From Mariniblastus fucicola (lineage in GTDB: Bacteria; Planctomycetota; Planctomycetia; Pirellulales; Pirellulaceae): DNA of 64,000 nt. The notes under the pieces are model-generated. The model searched no databases. It was not told the DNA's origin and saw nothing but the letters and a program-made list of their open reading frames with translations. The number at the start of each line of letters is the position of its first letter. Positions within the stretch are counted from its first letter, which is position 1. The stretch is from assembly GCF_008087665.1 (NCBI RefSeq), contig NZ_CP042912.1:4588001-4652000 (forward strand), read 5' to 3'. The translations under genes were made by a program, and so were the position numbers. This document shows positions 47,015 to 55,932 of the stretch, piece by piece.

Positions 47015-47803
47015 ATGAACCTCGACCTCAAACAAAAAACGGCGATCGTCTGCGGATCCAGCCAGGGAATCGGCTTCGCTGCAGCGGTCGAACTGGCGGA
47101 ACTTGGCGCCAACGTAGTCATGCTGGCAAGAAACAGCGCACGGCTTGCAGAGTCCGTTGCCAAATTGCCAAACCTGGGATCCCAAAACCACTCGTACCTC
47201 GTCGCAGACTTTGCTCAACCTGAACAACTCAAGGAAACGATCACTGGGTGGACGGGTCAGGGGAACGTCGCTGAAATCCTGATCAACAACACCGGAGGGC
47301 CGCCGGGAGGTCTGGCCATTGATGCTCAGACAGATGAGTTTATCTCCGCGTTCACCAATCATCTGATCTGCAATCAAATTTTGGTTCAGGCCCTCGTCCC
47401 GGGAATGAAAGAAAAGTCCTATGGACGAATCGTCAATGTCATCTCGACTTCCGTGAAGCAACCGCTGTCCAATCTGGGCGTTTCGAACACGATTCGTGGC
47501 GCGGTGGGGAATTGGGCCAAGACGTTGGCGAATGAGTTGGGGCAGTTCGGAATTACAGTAAACAACGTTCTGCCAGGAGCAACCAATACGGCTCGGCTGG
47601 AATCGATTTTGAAGACCAAGTCGGAGAAAACTGGCCGAACCTATGAGGACGTCGCGGACGAAATGAAGGCTTCAATTCCTGCCGGAAGATTTGCTGACGC
47701 CGCGGAAGTCGGGTCGGCGATCGCGTTTCTGACTTCGCCGGCAGCAAGCTATATCAACGGCATCAACGTGCCCGTCGACGGCGGAAGAACCAAATGCCTC
47801 TAG
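47015..47803 (+). CDS. Short-chain dehydrogenase/reductase with atypical active site
   Basis: This 262-residue protein has the Rossmann start TAIVCGSSQGIGFAAAVELA, the NNTGGPPGG stretch and a conserved C-terminus (INGINVPVDGGR). The position where most SDRs have YxxxK reads SNTIRGAVGNWAK, so the usual catalytic Tyr-Lys is missing. A small FabG-like subgroup shares this SNTxRA motif. The gene is followed 30 bp later by the aldehyde dehydrogenase gene, suggesting one operon with the RidA gene. The reaction is unknown. Confidence 0.83.
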   Translation: MNLDLKQKTAIVCGSSQGIGFAAAVELAELGANVVMLARNSARLAESVAKLPNLGSQNHSYLVADFAQPEQLKETITGWTGQGNVAEILINNTGGPPGGLAIDAQTDEFISAFTNHLICNQILVQALVPGMKEKSYGRIVNVISTSVKQPLSNLGVSNTIRGAVGNWAKTLANELGQFGITVNNVLPGATNTARLESILKTKSEKTGRTYEDVADEMKASIPAGRFADAAEVGSAIAFLTSPAASYINGINVPVDGGRTKCL

Positions 47804-47833
47804 CGGGCCGACGATGTGACGGCCAGAACGCTT

Positions 47834-49273
47834 ATGAACAAGATTCAAAACTACATCGATGGCAAGATGCTTCCGCCTCAAAGCGGTCTGTGGCTGGACA
47901 ACGTTGAACCTGCGACGGGCAAGTGCTATTCCCTCGTTCCGGACTCCGATAGTCGCGACGTCGGTGCTGCGGTGAAAGCAGCGCGCAGGGCTTTCCCGCC
48001 GTGGTCCTCGACTCACATAACCGAACGTTCTGCGATACTTCATCGGATTGCGGACGTCATCGAATCCAGGCTGGAAACTTTTGCGCAAGCGGAATCGATC
48101 GACAACGGAAAGCCACTCTGGTTGTCCAGATCGGTCGACATCCCTCGCTGCGCCAGCAACTTCAGATTCTTTGCCAATCTCGTTACCAGCACCGAAAGCC
48201 AGTCTCATCATTCGCAGGGTGTCGTGAACTACACGCTGCGGAAACCGTTGGGACCTGTTGCCTGTATTTCGCCCTGGAACCTGCCGCTGTATTTGTTCAC
48301 GTGGAAGATTGCACCCGCACTTGCTGCCGGCAATACAGTCATTGCCAAGCCCTCTGAGGTGACTCCAATGACGGCGTTCATGTTGGGAGAACTTTGTGCC
48401 GAAGCCGGACTTCCGGATGGCGTTCTGAACATCGTTCACGGCAGCGGTTCAAGAACGGGTAACGCCCTGGTCGATCATGATGACATCCAGGCCATTTCTT
48501 TTACCGGCGGTACGGCAACAGGCAAACACATCGCCAGCGTGACGGCATCGAAGCTGAAAAAAATCTCACTGGAGCTTGGCGGCAAGAATCCGAATCTCAT
48601 TTTTGCCGATTGCGACTACGAACTGATGTTGCAGACCACGCTACGCAGCTCGTTCGCCAACCAGGGTCAAATTTGCCTGTGCGGTTCGCGGATTTACATT
48701 CAACGTTCTCTTTACGGAAAGTTCCGTGAAGATTTCGTGGCTCGCGTAAAACAGCTTCGAGTTGGAGACCCCAACGAACCCGATTCCAATCAGGGCGCAA
48801 TCGTTTCACAGCAGCATTTCGAAAAAGTACTCGGCTGCATCGAAACGGCCAAACGCGAAGGCGGCAAAGTTCTCTGTGGTGGTCATCAAGCGAACCTGTC
48901 GGGGCGATGCGAACACGGCTGGTTCATTCACCCGACGGTGATCGAAGGCCTCGCGAATGACTCACAAACCAACCAACAGGAAATTTTCGGACCGGTTGTT
49001 TCCATCGCTCCATTTGACGATGTAGACGACGCCATTGAGAAAGCCAACGAGTCTCAATACGGATTGGCTGCGACGATCTGGACGTCGGACTTAACCGCGG
49101 CACATCGCGTCGCGGACGAGGTTGAGGCCGGGATCGTGTGGATCAACTGCTGGCTGGAACGTGATTTGCGAACTCCGTTTGGCGGCATGAAACAGTCAGG
49201 GCTCGGTCGCGAAGGCGGAATGGAAGCCATGCGGTTTTGGACGGAGCCCAAGAATGTCTGCATTAAATTTTGA
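47834..49273 (+). CDS. Aldehyde dehydrogenase, 2-aminomuconate/hydroxymuconate semialdehyde type
   Basis: This 479-residue NAD-dependent enzyme has the ALDH motifs SPWNLPLYLFTWKIAPALAAGN, SFTGGTATGKHI, LELGGKNP with the general-base Glu, and the catalytic Cys in NQGQICLCGSR. The tail GGMKQSGLGREGG is typical. Among ALDHs it most resembles 2-aminomuconic semialdehyde dehydrogenase, which takes part in tryptophan (kynurenine) breakdown. I prefer the ATG at 47834; a GTG six codons earlier is possible. The neighbouring RidA gene encodes a likely 2-aminomuconate deaminase, which acts on this product. Confidence 0.87.
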   Translation: MNKIQNYIDGKMLPPQSGLWLDNVEPATGKCYSLVPDSDSRDVGAAVKAARRAFPPWSSTHITERSAILHRIADVIESRLETFAQAESIDNGKPLWLSRSVDIPRCASNFRFFANLVTSTESQSHHSQGVVNYTLRKPLGPVACISPWNLPLYLFTWKIAPALAAGNTVIAKPSEVTPMTAFMLGELCAEAGLPDGVLNIVHGSGSRTGNALVDHDDIQAISFTGGTATGKHIASVTASKLKKISLELGGKNPNLIFADCDYELMLQTTLRSSFANQGQICLCGSRIYIQRSLYGKFREDFVARVKQLRVGDPNEPDSNQGAIVSQQHFEKVLGCIETAKREGGKVLCGGHQANLSGRCEHGWFIHPTVIEGLANDSQTNQQEIFGPVVSIAPFDDVDDAIEKANESQYGLAATIWTSDLTAAHRVADEVEAGIVWINCWLERDLRTPFGGMKQSGLGREGGMEAMRFWTEPKNVCIKF

Positions 49274-49288
49274 ATCGCGAGAAACGCC

Positions 49289-49705
49289 TTGAACGAAAAA
49301 CTGAACTCATCGAGTGCCCCCGAACCAATCGGACGTTATCCTCACGCTCGCCGTGTTGGTAACTTGCTGTTTCTTTCGGGTGTTGGTCCGCGGCAGAAAG
49401 GCACGACCATCATCCCCGGCGTCGAACTGGATGCCGCCGGAAACGTCACCAGCTACGACATCGAGGCGCAATGTCGTAGCGTGTTTGAGAACGTCCGGAC
49501 CATCGTCGAGGATGCCGGCTCAAGTTGGATGAACCTGGTCGATGTCACTGTTTTTCTGACCAACATGGACGACGATTTCCAAACCTACAACAAAATTTAC
49601 GCGGAGTACTTCGAGCACAACCAGCCTTGCCGAACGACCGTCGAGGTCAACAAATTGCCGACTCCTATCGCGATTGAATTGAAGTGCATCGCGACCATTG
49701 ATTGA
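49289..49705 (+). CDS. RidA-family protein, probable 2-aminomuconate deaminase
   Basis: This 138-residue protein has the RidA fold with RYPHARRVGNLLFLSGVGPRQKG, FENVRTIVEDAGSSWMNLVDVTVFLTNM and a C-terminal CRTTVEVNKLP stretch. The PHARR...FLSGVGPR signature is that of 2-aminomuconate deaminase in Pseudomonas-type pathways, rather than of the general enamine deaminase RidA. It starts with TTG and lies 15 bp after the aldehyde dehydrogenase gene. The deaminase would convert 2-aminomuconate to 4-oxalocrotonate. Other genes of the pathway are not in the window. Confidence 0.8.
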   Translation: MNEKLNSSSAPEPIGRYPHARRVGNLLFLSGVGPRQKGTTIIPGVELDAAGNVTSYDIEAQCRSVFENVRTIVEDAGSSWMNLVDVTVFLTNMDDDFQTYNKIYAEYFEHNQPCRTTVEVNKLPTPIAIELKCIATID

Positions 49706-49770
49706 TCGGCAGCCGGAACGGGACGCTGTTTCCGGAACACGTTGCCGGAAAGAAAATGGCTCCTACGCAA

Positions 49771-50109
49771 TCAATATTTGACCTGATCTTCCATCATCCT
49801 TCTGGCAGATCGAGCGGCGGATTTCCAGTCACCGTTTCTGGCGGTGCTGATCATCGACTCCAACCAACGGCGTTCGGTTTCGCTGACCGCGAGCGAGCTT
49901 TCAGGATCCACATCGGAGCCTGCACTTAGCCGAACGTCAATCGCTTCCAAACGCTCATCACTTTCTGCCAGGCACGCACCGTAGAGAGCCTTGGAGACCT
50001 CATACGCGTCCGGGCTGACTTCTCCATAGCCGCGAGGGGAAAACAGAAAGACCAGGACTGCAATCATCACTACGCCCAAAACTACAGAGGCAAGTTTACC
50101 GATGCTCAT
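49771..50109 (-). CDS. Small membrane-anchored protein beside a DUF1559 gene
   Basis: This 112-residue protein has one N-terminal membrane segment (about 7-24) and a helical, charged exterior domain rich in Glu and Arg. It has no domain I recognise. The start shares one base with the DUF1559 stop (TAATG), so it is translated by coupling with that gene and may be its partner. A small protein next to a DUF1559 gene is a repeated arrangement in planctomycetes; compare the lipoprotein after the second DUF1559 gene in this window. Confidence 0.72.
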   Translation of the reverse strand: MSIGKLASVVLGVVMIAVLVFLFSPRGYGEVSPDAYEVSKALYGACLAESDERLEAIDVRLSAGSDVDPESSLAVSETERRWLESMISTARNGDWKSAARSARRMMEDQVKY

Positions 50110-51179
50110 TAGTATTCTCCTGCGACTTCGCCTTCGTTCATGCTGCTGAGTTCAGCAAATGTGATCAAGTCGATGTCCTGTTGAAAGAAATGGACAGAAC
50201 CGTCACCAAAGCAAATGTTTCCGCCGCCAGGATGTTCCGAATACATTTGTCCGACATGGTAGGTCGGAAAGTTGATCGGATGGATGATCGGAAAGCCCGT
50301 GATGTCCAACTCGCCTCCGGAAGGCCCGGCGTGCACGAGAACCATCGTCGCCGCGCCGTCAGGACCGTTTTCAGGCGAGCTAAATCGAGGGTGAACGACG
50401 GCCCCGGGGACAACTCCCACCCACGTCTTGTCGCTGAGTTTCGACGAGTGCTCTCCGAGAAAGATCGTGTTGCTGGTCCCGTCGGTAACCTGGGAAATCT
50501 TCGTCTCCGAATTCCTGTAGAACGGGCCGTCCGCGACTCTCGAAACGTCACCGCCAATGTTTACGGTTCGAGTTGCTGCCGTGTAGATATTCGTAAAAAC
50601 TTCGCCGACGATCGCTGATCCCGCCTCCGGCCCCCAAGCCGACTCCTGCCCGTGGCTGGCGACATAGTGAGACCTTCCGAGAATCAAATTGGTGTTGCCA
50701 TCAGGAGAGTACGGGCTTTCGTTTTCGTCAACGACAACAAACGGATCGACATCACCTGAAGAGTCCGGGCAAATGAAAACCGGAATCTGCGATTGAATCA
50801 TCTCTCGATGCATCGGGCTCCAAATCGGCAGATCGTAGCCCAAACCGTTTGCAATATTTCCGGCTTCGATGAAAGGCAGAATGTGTGCACCCCAGCCCCA
50901 ACCTGGTGCCGCGTCCCAGGTAATCGAATCAATCGCGACTCCGGCCGAAACAGTTCCATCGCGGGTTGGCGTCGAAGTATAGCCGGCCGGGAATCGCTGA
51001 TGAGCCGACTCATAGTTCAACAACGCCAACCCAAGCTGTCGGATATTGTTGGCACAACTAACTCGCCTGGCCGCAGCGCGAACTTGCTGAACCGCTGGCA
51101 AAAGCAAACCAATCAAAATCCCGATGATCGCGATGACGACCAACAACTCAACCAACGTGAATCCGCGATTTCTTTTCAT
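50109..51179 (-). CDS. DUF1559 protein with type IV pilin-like N-terminus
   Basis: This 356-residue protein begins [18 protein letters not shown], a prepilin cleavage and transmembrane helix like those of type II secretion pseudopilins. The DUF1559 domain follows ([29 protein letters not shown]), ending in the H-x9-DG-type [11 protein letters not shown]. The start is the ATG at 51179, where GGTGG is seen upstream. The gene runs divergently from mntR, and two MntR-like palindromes lie within 80 bp of its start. Its function is unknown; the family is expanded in planctomycetes, where pseudopilin-like roles in the cell envelope are suspected. Confidence 0.87.
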   Translation of the reverse strand: MKRNRGFTLVELLVVIAIIGILIGLLLPAVQQVRAAARRVSCANNIRQLGLALLNYESAHQRFPAGYTSTPTRDGTVSAGVAIDSITWDAAPGWGWGAHILPFIEAGNIANGLGYDLPIWSPMHREMIQSQIPVFICPDSSGDVDPFVVVDENESPYSPDGNTNLILGRSHYVASHGQESAWGPEAGSAIVGEVFTNIYTAATRTVNIGGDVSRVADGPFYRNSETKISQVTDGTSNTIFLGEHSSKLSDKTWVGVVPGAVVHPRFSSPENGPDGAATMVLVHAGPSGGELDITGFPIIHPINFPTYHVGQMYSEHPGGGNICFGDGSVHFFQQDIDLITFAELSSMNEGEVAGEY

Positions 51180-51221
51180 TTCACCACCCAAAACATTGGA
51201 AAAACAGATTAGACACGAAAT

Positions 51222-51259
51222 GTAGCATAGGCTACGGATCAAAATGTAGCATATGCTAC
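51222..51259. promoter_or_regulatory. Pair of MntR-type palindromic operators
   Basis: Two 14-bp palindromes lie 24 bp apart centre to centre: GTAGCATAGGCTAC (51222-51235, one mismatch) and GTAGCATATGCTAC (51246-51259, perfect). The core TAGC-N4-GCTA is the same as in the E. coli MntR box. They lie 40-78 bp upstream of mntR and 43-80 bp upstream of the divergent DUF1559 gene, so either or both may be controlled. Confidence 0.8.
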
Positions 51260-51299
51260 GGTCACGTCAAGAGACATCCACACACTGGTAGCAGGAAAA

Positions 51300-51713
51300 A
51301 TGAGCAACAAGGAAACCGATCGGTCGGAACCGTTCAGCCGCACGCGGGCGCAGCATGCGAACGAGATGGCGGAGGACTATGTGGAGGCCGTTCAGGAACT
51401 GATTGCGACCAAGGGCGAATGCCGCGTTCAGGAATTGGCACGCCACTTCGATGTCAGCCACGTCACGGTCTCTCGAACCGTCGGGCGATTGCAGAAAGAC
51501 GGCTTGCTGGAGACGGCACCTTACAAACCGATTACGCTGACTTCCAAAGGTCAGAAGCTGGCTGAACGGGTCAAGAAACGCCACGAAATCGTGCTGCAGT
51601 TTCTACTTGCTCTCGGTGTCGACAAGAAAACAGCGCAGATCGACAGCGAAGGCATCGAACACCATGTCAGTGAAAAAACGCTCGCCGCGATGAAGAAATT
51701 TCTCAAACGTTAA
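51300..51713 (+). CDS. mntR: MntR-type manganese-responsive regulator (DtxR family)
   Basis: This 137-residue repressor has an N-terminal winged helix (ECRVQELARHFDVSHVTVSRTVGRLQKDGLL). The dimerisation and metal-binding half (about 75-137) carries His and Glu ligands (KKRHEIVLQFL, EGIEHHVSEKT). The RTRAQHANEMAEDYVEAV start is like that of E. coli MntR. In Mn(II)-bound form such proteins repress manganese uptake genes and may activate efflux. Two palindromes with the MntR core lie directly upstream. No mntH or mntABC gene is visible in the window, so its distant targets are unknown. Confidence 0.9.
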   Translation: MSNKETDRSEPFSRTRAQHANEMAEDYVEAVQELIATKGECRVQELARHFDVSHVTVSRTVGRLQKDGLLETAPYKPITLTSKGQKLAERVKKRHEIVLQFLLALGVDKKTAQIDSEGIEHHVSEKTLAAMKKFLKR

Positions 51714-51730
51714 AACGTTGGAGCCCGTCG

Positions 51731-52192
51731 CTACTCGTTGACAACCGGGTTGAACAGAAACCGTTTCAGGAACGGAATGTTGGGAATGGGCACGACTCCA
51801 AATCTTTGCTTCAGAAAGCCATGGGTCGCGGCGCCGCATAGCCCGACGGCTACCGAGGCAAAGAACTGGATCAGAAAGAAAACGGCTGCTTCGCCAGGAT
51901 GCCGAATGTTCATATTGAAGAAACTGAGTGTGAGCAGCAGCAGTGTTCCGATACACAAGATTGAGAACGGCCGAATCCAACCGCGGCCGTAAAATGAAGC
52001 GATCGTCGTGAAAATCGCCAACGCCAACAGCACCACAACCTCGGCGATAATCAATAGAGGCGGAATGGCGATCATGGTTGTCGCCACGCAACAAATCGTT
52101 GTCAGAATCAGCAATCCCCGGAGGCTAAATTGCCACGAACGGCTCTTTTTGACGGGGGCAACGGCGTCGGCAACATCAATCGTCTGGCTCAT
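51731..52192 (-). CDS. Membrane protein with planctomycete-type RGLL motif
   Basis: This 153-residue protein has four membrane segments and begins its first with FSLRGLLILTTICCV, a motif repeatedly seen in planctomycete membrane proteins of unknown role. Two ATG codons lie side by side at 52195 and 52192; GGGAG is 6 bp before the second, so I use it. It converges on mntR with an 18-bp gap. No further function can be assigned. Confidence 0.65.
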   Translation of the reverse strand: MSQTIDVADAVAPVKKSRSWQFSLRGLLILTTICCVATTMIAIPPLLIIAEVVVLLALAIFTTIASFYGRGWIRPFSILCIGTLLLLTLSFFNMNIRHPGEAAVFFLIQFFASVAVGLCGAATHGFLKQRFGVVPIPNIPFLKRFLFNPVVNE

Positions 52193-52322
52193 CATCGTCT
52201 CCCTGACTATTGCATCGAAATTTCAAGTTATGAATTCAAAAATCGCACCACAAGCTGGTTTATTCGCCGACTGGATGATGATCTTGTCAGATTTTTGAAA
52301 CTTCGAAGAAATATAAGTTCAG

Positions 52323-53006
52323 CTAAGAAAGCTTATCGATCGCGACTTCACCGTCGGTATCAAGTTTTTCAAACACAAATTCAATTGCCACCGCAAACAT
52401 GGCACCGGCGATCGTGGCAACGAGATAGACCCAAAGATGGTCCAGCGTTCCGGAAACGACTGCGGGAGCGAGAGAGCGTGCGGGATTCATGGAAGCTCCG
52501 CAAACGGGTCCGGCAAACATGGCCTCCAAACCGACCGTACCGCCGATCGCGATGCCAGCCATAATCCCGGTCTCACGACTGCCAGCACAGACGCGAAGGA
52601 TCACGAACATCAAAATTGCCGTCAAAATGAACTCGAAGATAAAGCTCTGCTGCCAGGATCCAACAGGCAAGGTGCTGCCAAGGTTTTCATGCGTTGGAAA
52701 CATCAAACGAAGTGCAACGCTGGCAACGAAAGCTCCAAAGACTTGAGCAACGATGTACGGCAGAACATGGCGTGTCTCGAATTGCCGCGCGACCCAGAAC
52801 GCAAGCGTGACCGCAGGATTGATGTGCGCCCCGGAGACTTCTCCGATCGCGTAAATCATCGCCATCACGATCAAACCAAACGTCAATGCGACTCCGACGT
52901 GCGACACCGACCCGTGTAAGTTGTTGACGACAACCGCGCCGGTCCCAGCGAACACAAGACAAAACGTTCCGATGGCTTCCGCCAGGTATTTTCGAAGGTC
53001 TTTCAT
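52323..53006 (-). CDS. Aquaporin (MIP family)
   Basis: This 227-residue inner-membrane channel has the two NPA boxes, GAHINPAVTLAF near residue 61 and GASMNPARSLAP near residue 180. It has six membrane spans and the FGLIVMAMIYAIG loop typical of water-specific or broad aquaporins. Length and spacing are full and normal. It lies next to the FetAB genes on the same strand, with 10 bp between it and fetB. The solute selectivity (water or glycerol) is not certain. Confidence 0.93.
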   Translation of the reverse strand: MKDLRKYLAEAIGTFCLVFAGTGAVVVNNLHGSVSHVGVALTFGLIVMAMIYAIGEVSGAHINPAVTLAFWVARQFETRHVLPYIVAQVFGAFVASVALRLMFPTHENLGSTLPVGSWQQSFIFEFILTAILMFVILRVCAGSRETGIMAGIAIGGTVGLEAMFAGPVCGASMNPARSLAPAVVSGTLDHLWVYLVATIAGAMFAVAIEFVFEKLDTDGEVAIDKLS

Positions 53007-53015
53007 CCCGAAAGC

Positions 53016-53810
53016 TTAACGTGAAATGACTTGGTGCCCAAGGAATTGATGGTCTTTGTTGAACAATTGCAAAAATGTTAACACAACGACGCCGACGGTC
53101 CCCAGCGCCGTCGCGGACGCGATCAGGAACATGATCACGATCTGATATTTAACGGCTTGCATCGGATCCATTCCGGAAACAAGCTGACCGGTCATCATCC
53201 CTGGCAAGCTCACCAGCCCGACAATCATCATCGCGTTGATGATTGGCGTCATGCCCGTGCGAATGGAATCGCGAATCGGTTCAATCGCCGCCTCCCAGCG
53301 TGTTGCTCCTGCGGAAAGCATGGATTCAATATAGTCGCGGCGGTTCACCAGCGACTCGGTAAACGCATTAAGCCCCAACGTGATGCCGTTGAGAATATTC
53401 CCCAGCACCATGCCCAACAGCGGAACAGAGTACTGCGGCTGGTACCACTTTTCCGTGCCCTCGAAAACAACAAACAGCGCGAACGCGGTCACAAACCACG
53501 CGCTTGCCCAAATGGAAATGAGGCAATTGAACCAGATGCCGGCATACGTTCGTTTCCCTCGCGTTGCGGCCGTGAAACCGGCGATTAGCGTCATCACACA
53601 TCCGAGCAGCACGACTACGTACCAACGATCGAACCGAAACACCCACTCAAGCACCAAACCGACCAGCAGCAATTGCACGACCGTTCGCACACTGGCGATC
53701 AGCAGCGTCTTTTCCAGCCTAAGACTCAACGCGACCGAGATGGCTCCGTTGATCAGAATTAGCATCGCCGCGAAAGCGACATGCCAGAAAGAGATTTCCA
53801 AATAGCTCAC
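53016..53810 (-). CDS. fetB: FetB-like ABC transporter permease (UPF0014)
   Basis: This 264-residue protein has about seven membrane segments and matches the YbbM/FetB family. FetAB in E. coli exports iron and protects against oxidative stress. The central NAFTESLVNRRDYIESMLSAGATRWEAA and SLPGMMTGQLVSGMDPMQAVKYQ stretches are typical. The start is a GTG that overlaps the fetA stop by 4 bp (GTGA), so translation is coupled. The nearby mntR hints at metal homeostasis, but no MntR-like palindrome was seen at this promoter. Confidence 0.88.
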   Translation of the reverse strand: MSYLEISFWHVAFAAMLILINGAISVALSLRLEKTLLIASVRTVVQLLLVGLVLEWVFRFDRWYVVVLLGCVMTLIAGFTAATRGKRTYAGIWFNCLISIWASAWFVTAFALFVVFEGTEKWYQPQYSVPLLGMVLGNILNGITLGLNAFTESLVNRRDYIESMLSAGATRWEAAIEPIRDSIRTGMTPIINAMMIVGLVSLPGMMTGQLVSGMDPMQAVKYQIVIMFLIASATALGTVGVVVLTFLQLFNKDHQFLGHQVISR

Positions 53811-54460
53811 GTCGTGGACTCCAGCTGATTCATCTCGACCACCCGCTCAGAAACACGTTGAGCCTGTTGCCTGTCATGAGTCACCCACACGGTTGATCGC
53901 GAGGGTTCACCATCGCACCACGCGTCAATCAACGCTTCGGCGGCCGCTGCGGTTTCACCGTCCATGGCAGACGTTGGCTCGTCCAGCAACAACAAACTCG
54001 GGGCCAGTATCAGGGCGCGGACGATCGCTGCAATCTGACGTTCGCCGCCAGAGAGTTCACGCTGTGATTTGGCGAGAAACTTGTCGCCGCGACCTAGCTG
54101 TTGGATCTGTTTCAGTGCCACGGAGCGATCGAAGGTTTTGTCAGCGTGTGCTGCAAACGAAAAGGGCGTTGAGAGAAAGTCTTCGACCGTTCCGTCCGAA
54201 TCGGCACTTCGCTGAGGCACGTACATCACCTCGCCGCGGAACCCGGGGACGCGACTGCCCGAGATTTTCTCACGTTGCCACTCGACGTAGCCTTCGTCTA
54301 CCGACTGCAGCATCGCCAGCGACTTCAACAACAGCGATTTGCCGCTGCCGGAAGGCCCCACGAGCGCGACTCGGTTTCCAGATTCGACCGTCAGCGAGAC
54401 GTTGCGAAAAATCCATGTTCCGTCGAAAGCGATGCCGAGATTGTGGGCGATGAGAGACAT
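53807..54460 (-). CDS. fetA: FetA-like ABC transporter ATP-binding protein
   Basis: This 217-residue ATPase drives the FetB permease. Walker A is LVGPSGSGKSLL (about residues 34-45), the signature is ELSGGERQIAAI and Walker B is LLLLDEPTSAMD. The H-loop is VTHDRQQAQR. I use the ATG at 54460, though a frame 13 codons longer exists. The gene overlaps fetB by 4 bp. The pair is probably a metal exporter, as known for E. coli FetAB, but its substrate here is inferred. Confidence 0.88.
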   Translation of the reverse strand: MSLIAHNLGIAFDGTWIFRNVSLTVESGNRVALVGPSGSGKSLLLKSLAMLQSVDEGYVEWQREKISGSRVPGFRGEVMYVPQRSADSDGTVEDFLSTPFSFAAHADKTFDRSVALKQIQQLGRGDKFLAKSQRELSGGERQIAAIVRALILAPSLLLLDEPTSAMDGETAAAAEALIDAWCDGEPSRSTVWVTHDRQQAQRVSERVVEMNQLESTT

Positions 54461-54533
54461 GTTGTTTCCGATTTGATCGTGCAAAATGCCATGACTCAAA
54501 GCCGTAACCTCACTGCCGCAATCCTGTCGGGCG

Positions 54534-55745
54534 TTAGTTTCCTTTAATGAAAAACGGCATCAGATCCCAACCGTTGGGCATGGAAAGCCCGCTGGCGGCG
54601 CAGGTTTTCTCGCAGTAGTTTTCCGCTGCATCGGGCTCGACGCCATTTCCGGCAATCGTGAAGGGCACATCGCCGTGAGTGTGCGTTTTGGTGCTGAGAT
54701 AGGTCGGATGGTCAGGCGTGACGAGTAAACGGAACTCTTCGCCGGAAGCTTTCAAGTGCTCCAGGATCGGCCCAACAATTTTCCCATCGATCTCTTCGAG
54801 CGATTTGACTTTCTTCTCCAGATCACCTTCGTGAGACGACTCGTCGGGCGCTTCGACGTGCACGCAAACCAGATCGTAATTTGACAGCGCGTCGATCGCG
54901 TACTTTCCTTTTGCCGCGTAGTCCGTATCGGTGTAGCCCGTCGCCCCGGGGACTTCGATGCGATCCCAACCGACCAATGCAGCCAAACCGCGGAGCAAGT
55001 CGACCGCTGTGATCATGGCTCCTTTGACGCCGTGGATCTGTTCAAACGGAGCCAGATTCGGTTTCTGCCCAAGCCCCCACAGCCAAACATTGGAGGCCGT
55101 GGGCTTGGAGTCTGCGGCGCGTTTCTGGTTGACTTCGTGACCCTCGAACCAGTCGTGACTTTGCTGCATCAACTCAACCAACAGATCGCTGCCTGGGCCG
55201 CGAGGAAAGTCTTCCGCAACGGACTTGTCGGTCAGATCGTGAGGCGGCGTGGCACGAGTTTCCTGGCTAAACGGAGCAGGATTGCCTGCGGTTGGGCGGA
55301 ACATCAACAGGTTCCGATAACTGACGCCAGGGATGAACTCCAGCCGCGAATCGGTCACGTTTTCCTGAGCCGTCTGCAGCAGCGTTTTGGCCTCATCGGA
55401 CGAAATATGGCCCGCTGTGAAGCTCTTCATTGTTTGGTCTTCGACGTTGACCAGGTTGCAGCGGATGCACCAGTCGTCTTCTCCCAACTCGATCCCCTGA
55501 GCGGCGGCTTCGAGTGGCGCACGACCGGTGTAATTTTCCAGCGGGCTATAGCCCAACAGGCTCATGTTCGCGACGCTGCTACCGGCCGGAAGATGTTTCG
55601 GCGTGTGGTTGGCGAGTCCGACAATCCCGTCTCGTGCGAGCGAATCCATTGCCGGTGTGTTGGCGGATTCGAGCGGAGTTTTCCCGCCAAGCGATTCCTG
55701 GGGTTCGTCAGCGCAGCCGTCGGGGATGATGATGACGTATTTCAT
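54534..55745 (-). CDS. ApgM-family phosphoglycerate mutase-like protein, possible homoserine kinase
   Basis: This 403-residue protein belongs to the archaeal-type cofactor-independent phosphoglycerate mutase group of the alkaline phosphatase superfamily. It has the metal site YVIIIPDGCADEP, the catalytic Ser in GSSVANMSLLGYSP, HVEAPDESSHEGD and TPDHPTYLSTKTHTHGDVPF. It follows the homoserine dehydrogenase gene by about 190 bp on the same strand. Some ApgM relatives beside threonine genes act as homoserine kinases. No classical thrB is present in this stretch. The role is therefore either glycolytic or threonine-biosynthetic, and the context favours the latter. Confidence 0.85.
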   Translation of the reverse strand: MKYVIIIPDGCADEPQESLGGKTPLESANTPAMDSLARDGIVGLANHTPKHLPAGSSVANMSLLGYSPLENYTGRAPLEAAAQGIELGEDDWCIRCNLVNVEDQTMKSFTAGHISSDEAKTLLQTAQENVTDSRLEFIPGVSYRNLLMFRPTAGNPAPFSQETRATPPHDLTDKSVAEDFPRGPGSDLLVELMQQSHDWFEGHEVNQKRAADSKPTASNVWLWGLGQKPNLAPFEQIHGVKGAMITAVDLLRGLAALVGWDRIEVPGATGYTDTDYAAKGKYAIDALSNYDLVCVHVEAPDESSHEGDLEKKVKSLEEIDGKIVGPILEHLKASGEEFRLLVTPDHPTYLSTKTHTHGDVPFTIAGNGVEPDAAENYCEKTCAASGLSMPNGWDLMPFFIKGN

Positions 55746-55932
55746 GACTTGTAGCCGTTGAGTCGAAAACAGAGAAGCGTTCGCGCAGATTGTATCGGTC
55801 GGTCGCCCCGAGTTACAGGCGGTTGCCGCGGAGAACTGAGCTGATCAAGAACTTGTGAATCGTCGTTCAGCCATGAGCCGCATTCTCTCACGCGGAACCA
55901 GCAAACAGCACTAGATTCAACAGCGCCGAAGG

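Noticed and set aside
46598-47461. A 287-codon minus-strand frame across the end of the zinc-ribbon gene and the SDR gene
   Set aside because: It overlaps two genes supported by motifs and has no features of its own.
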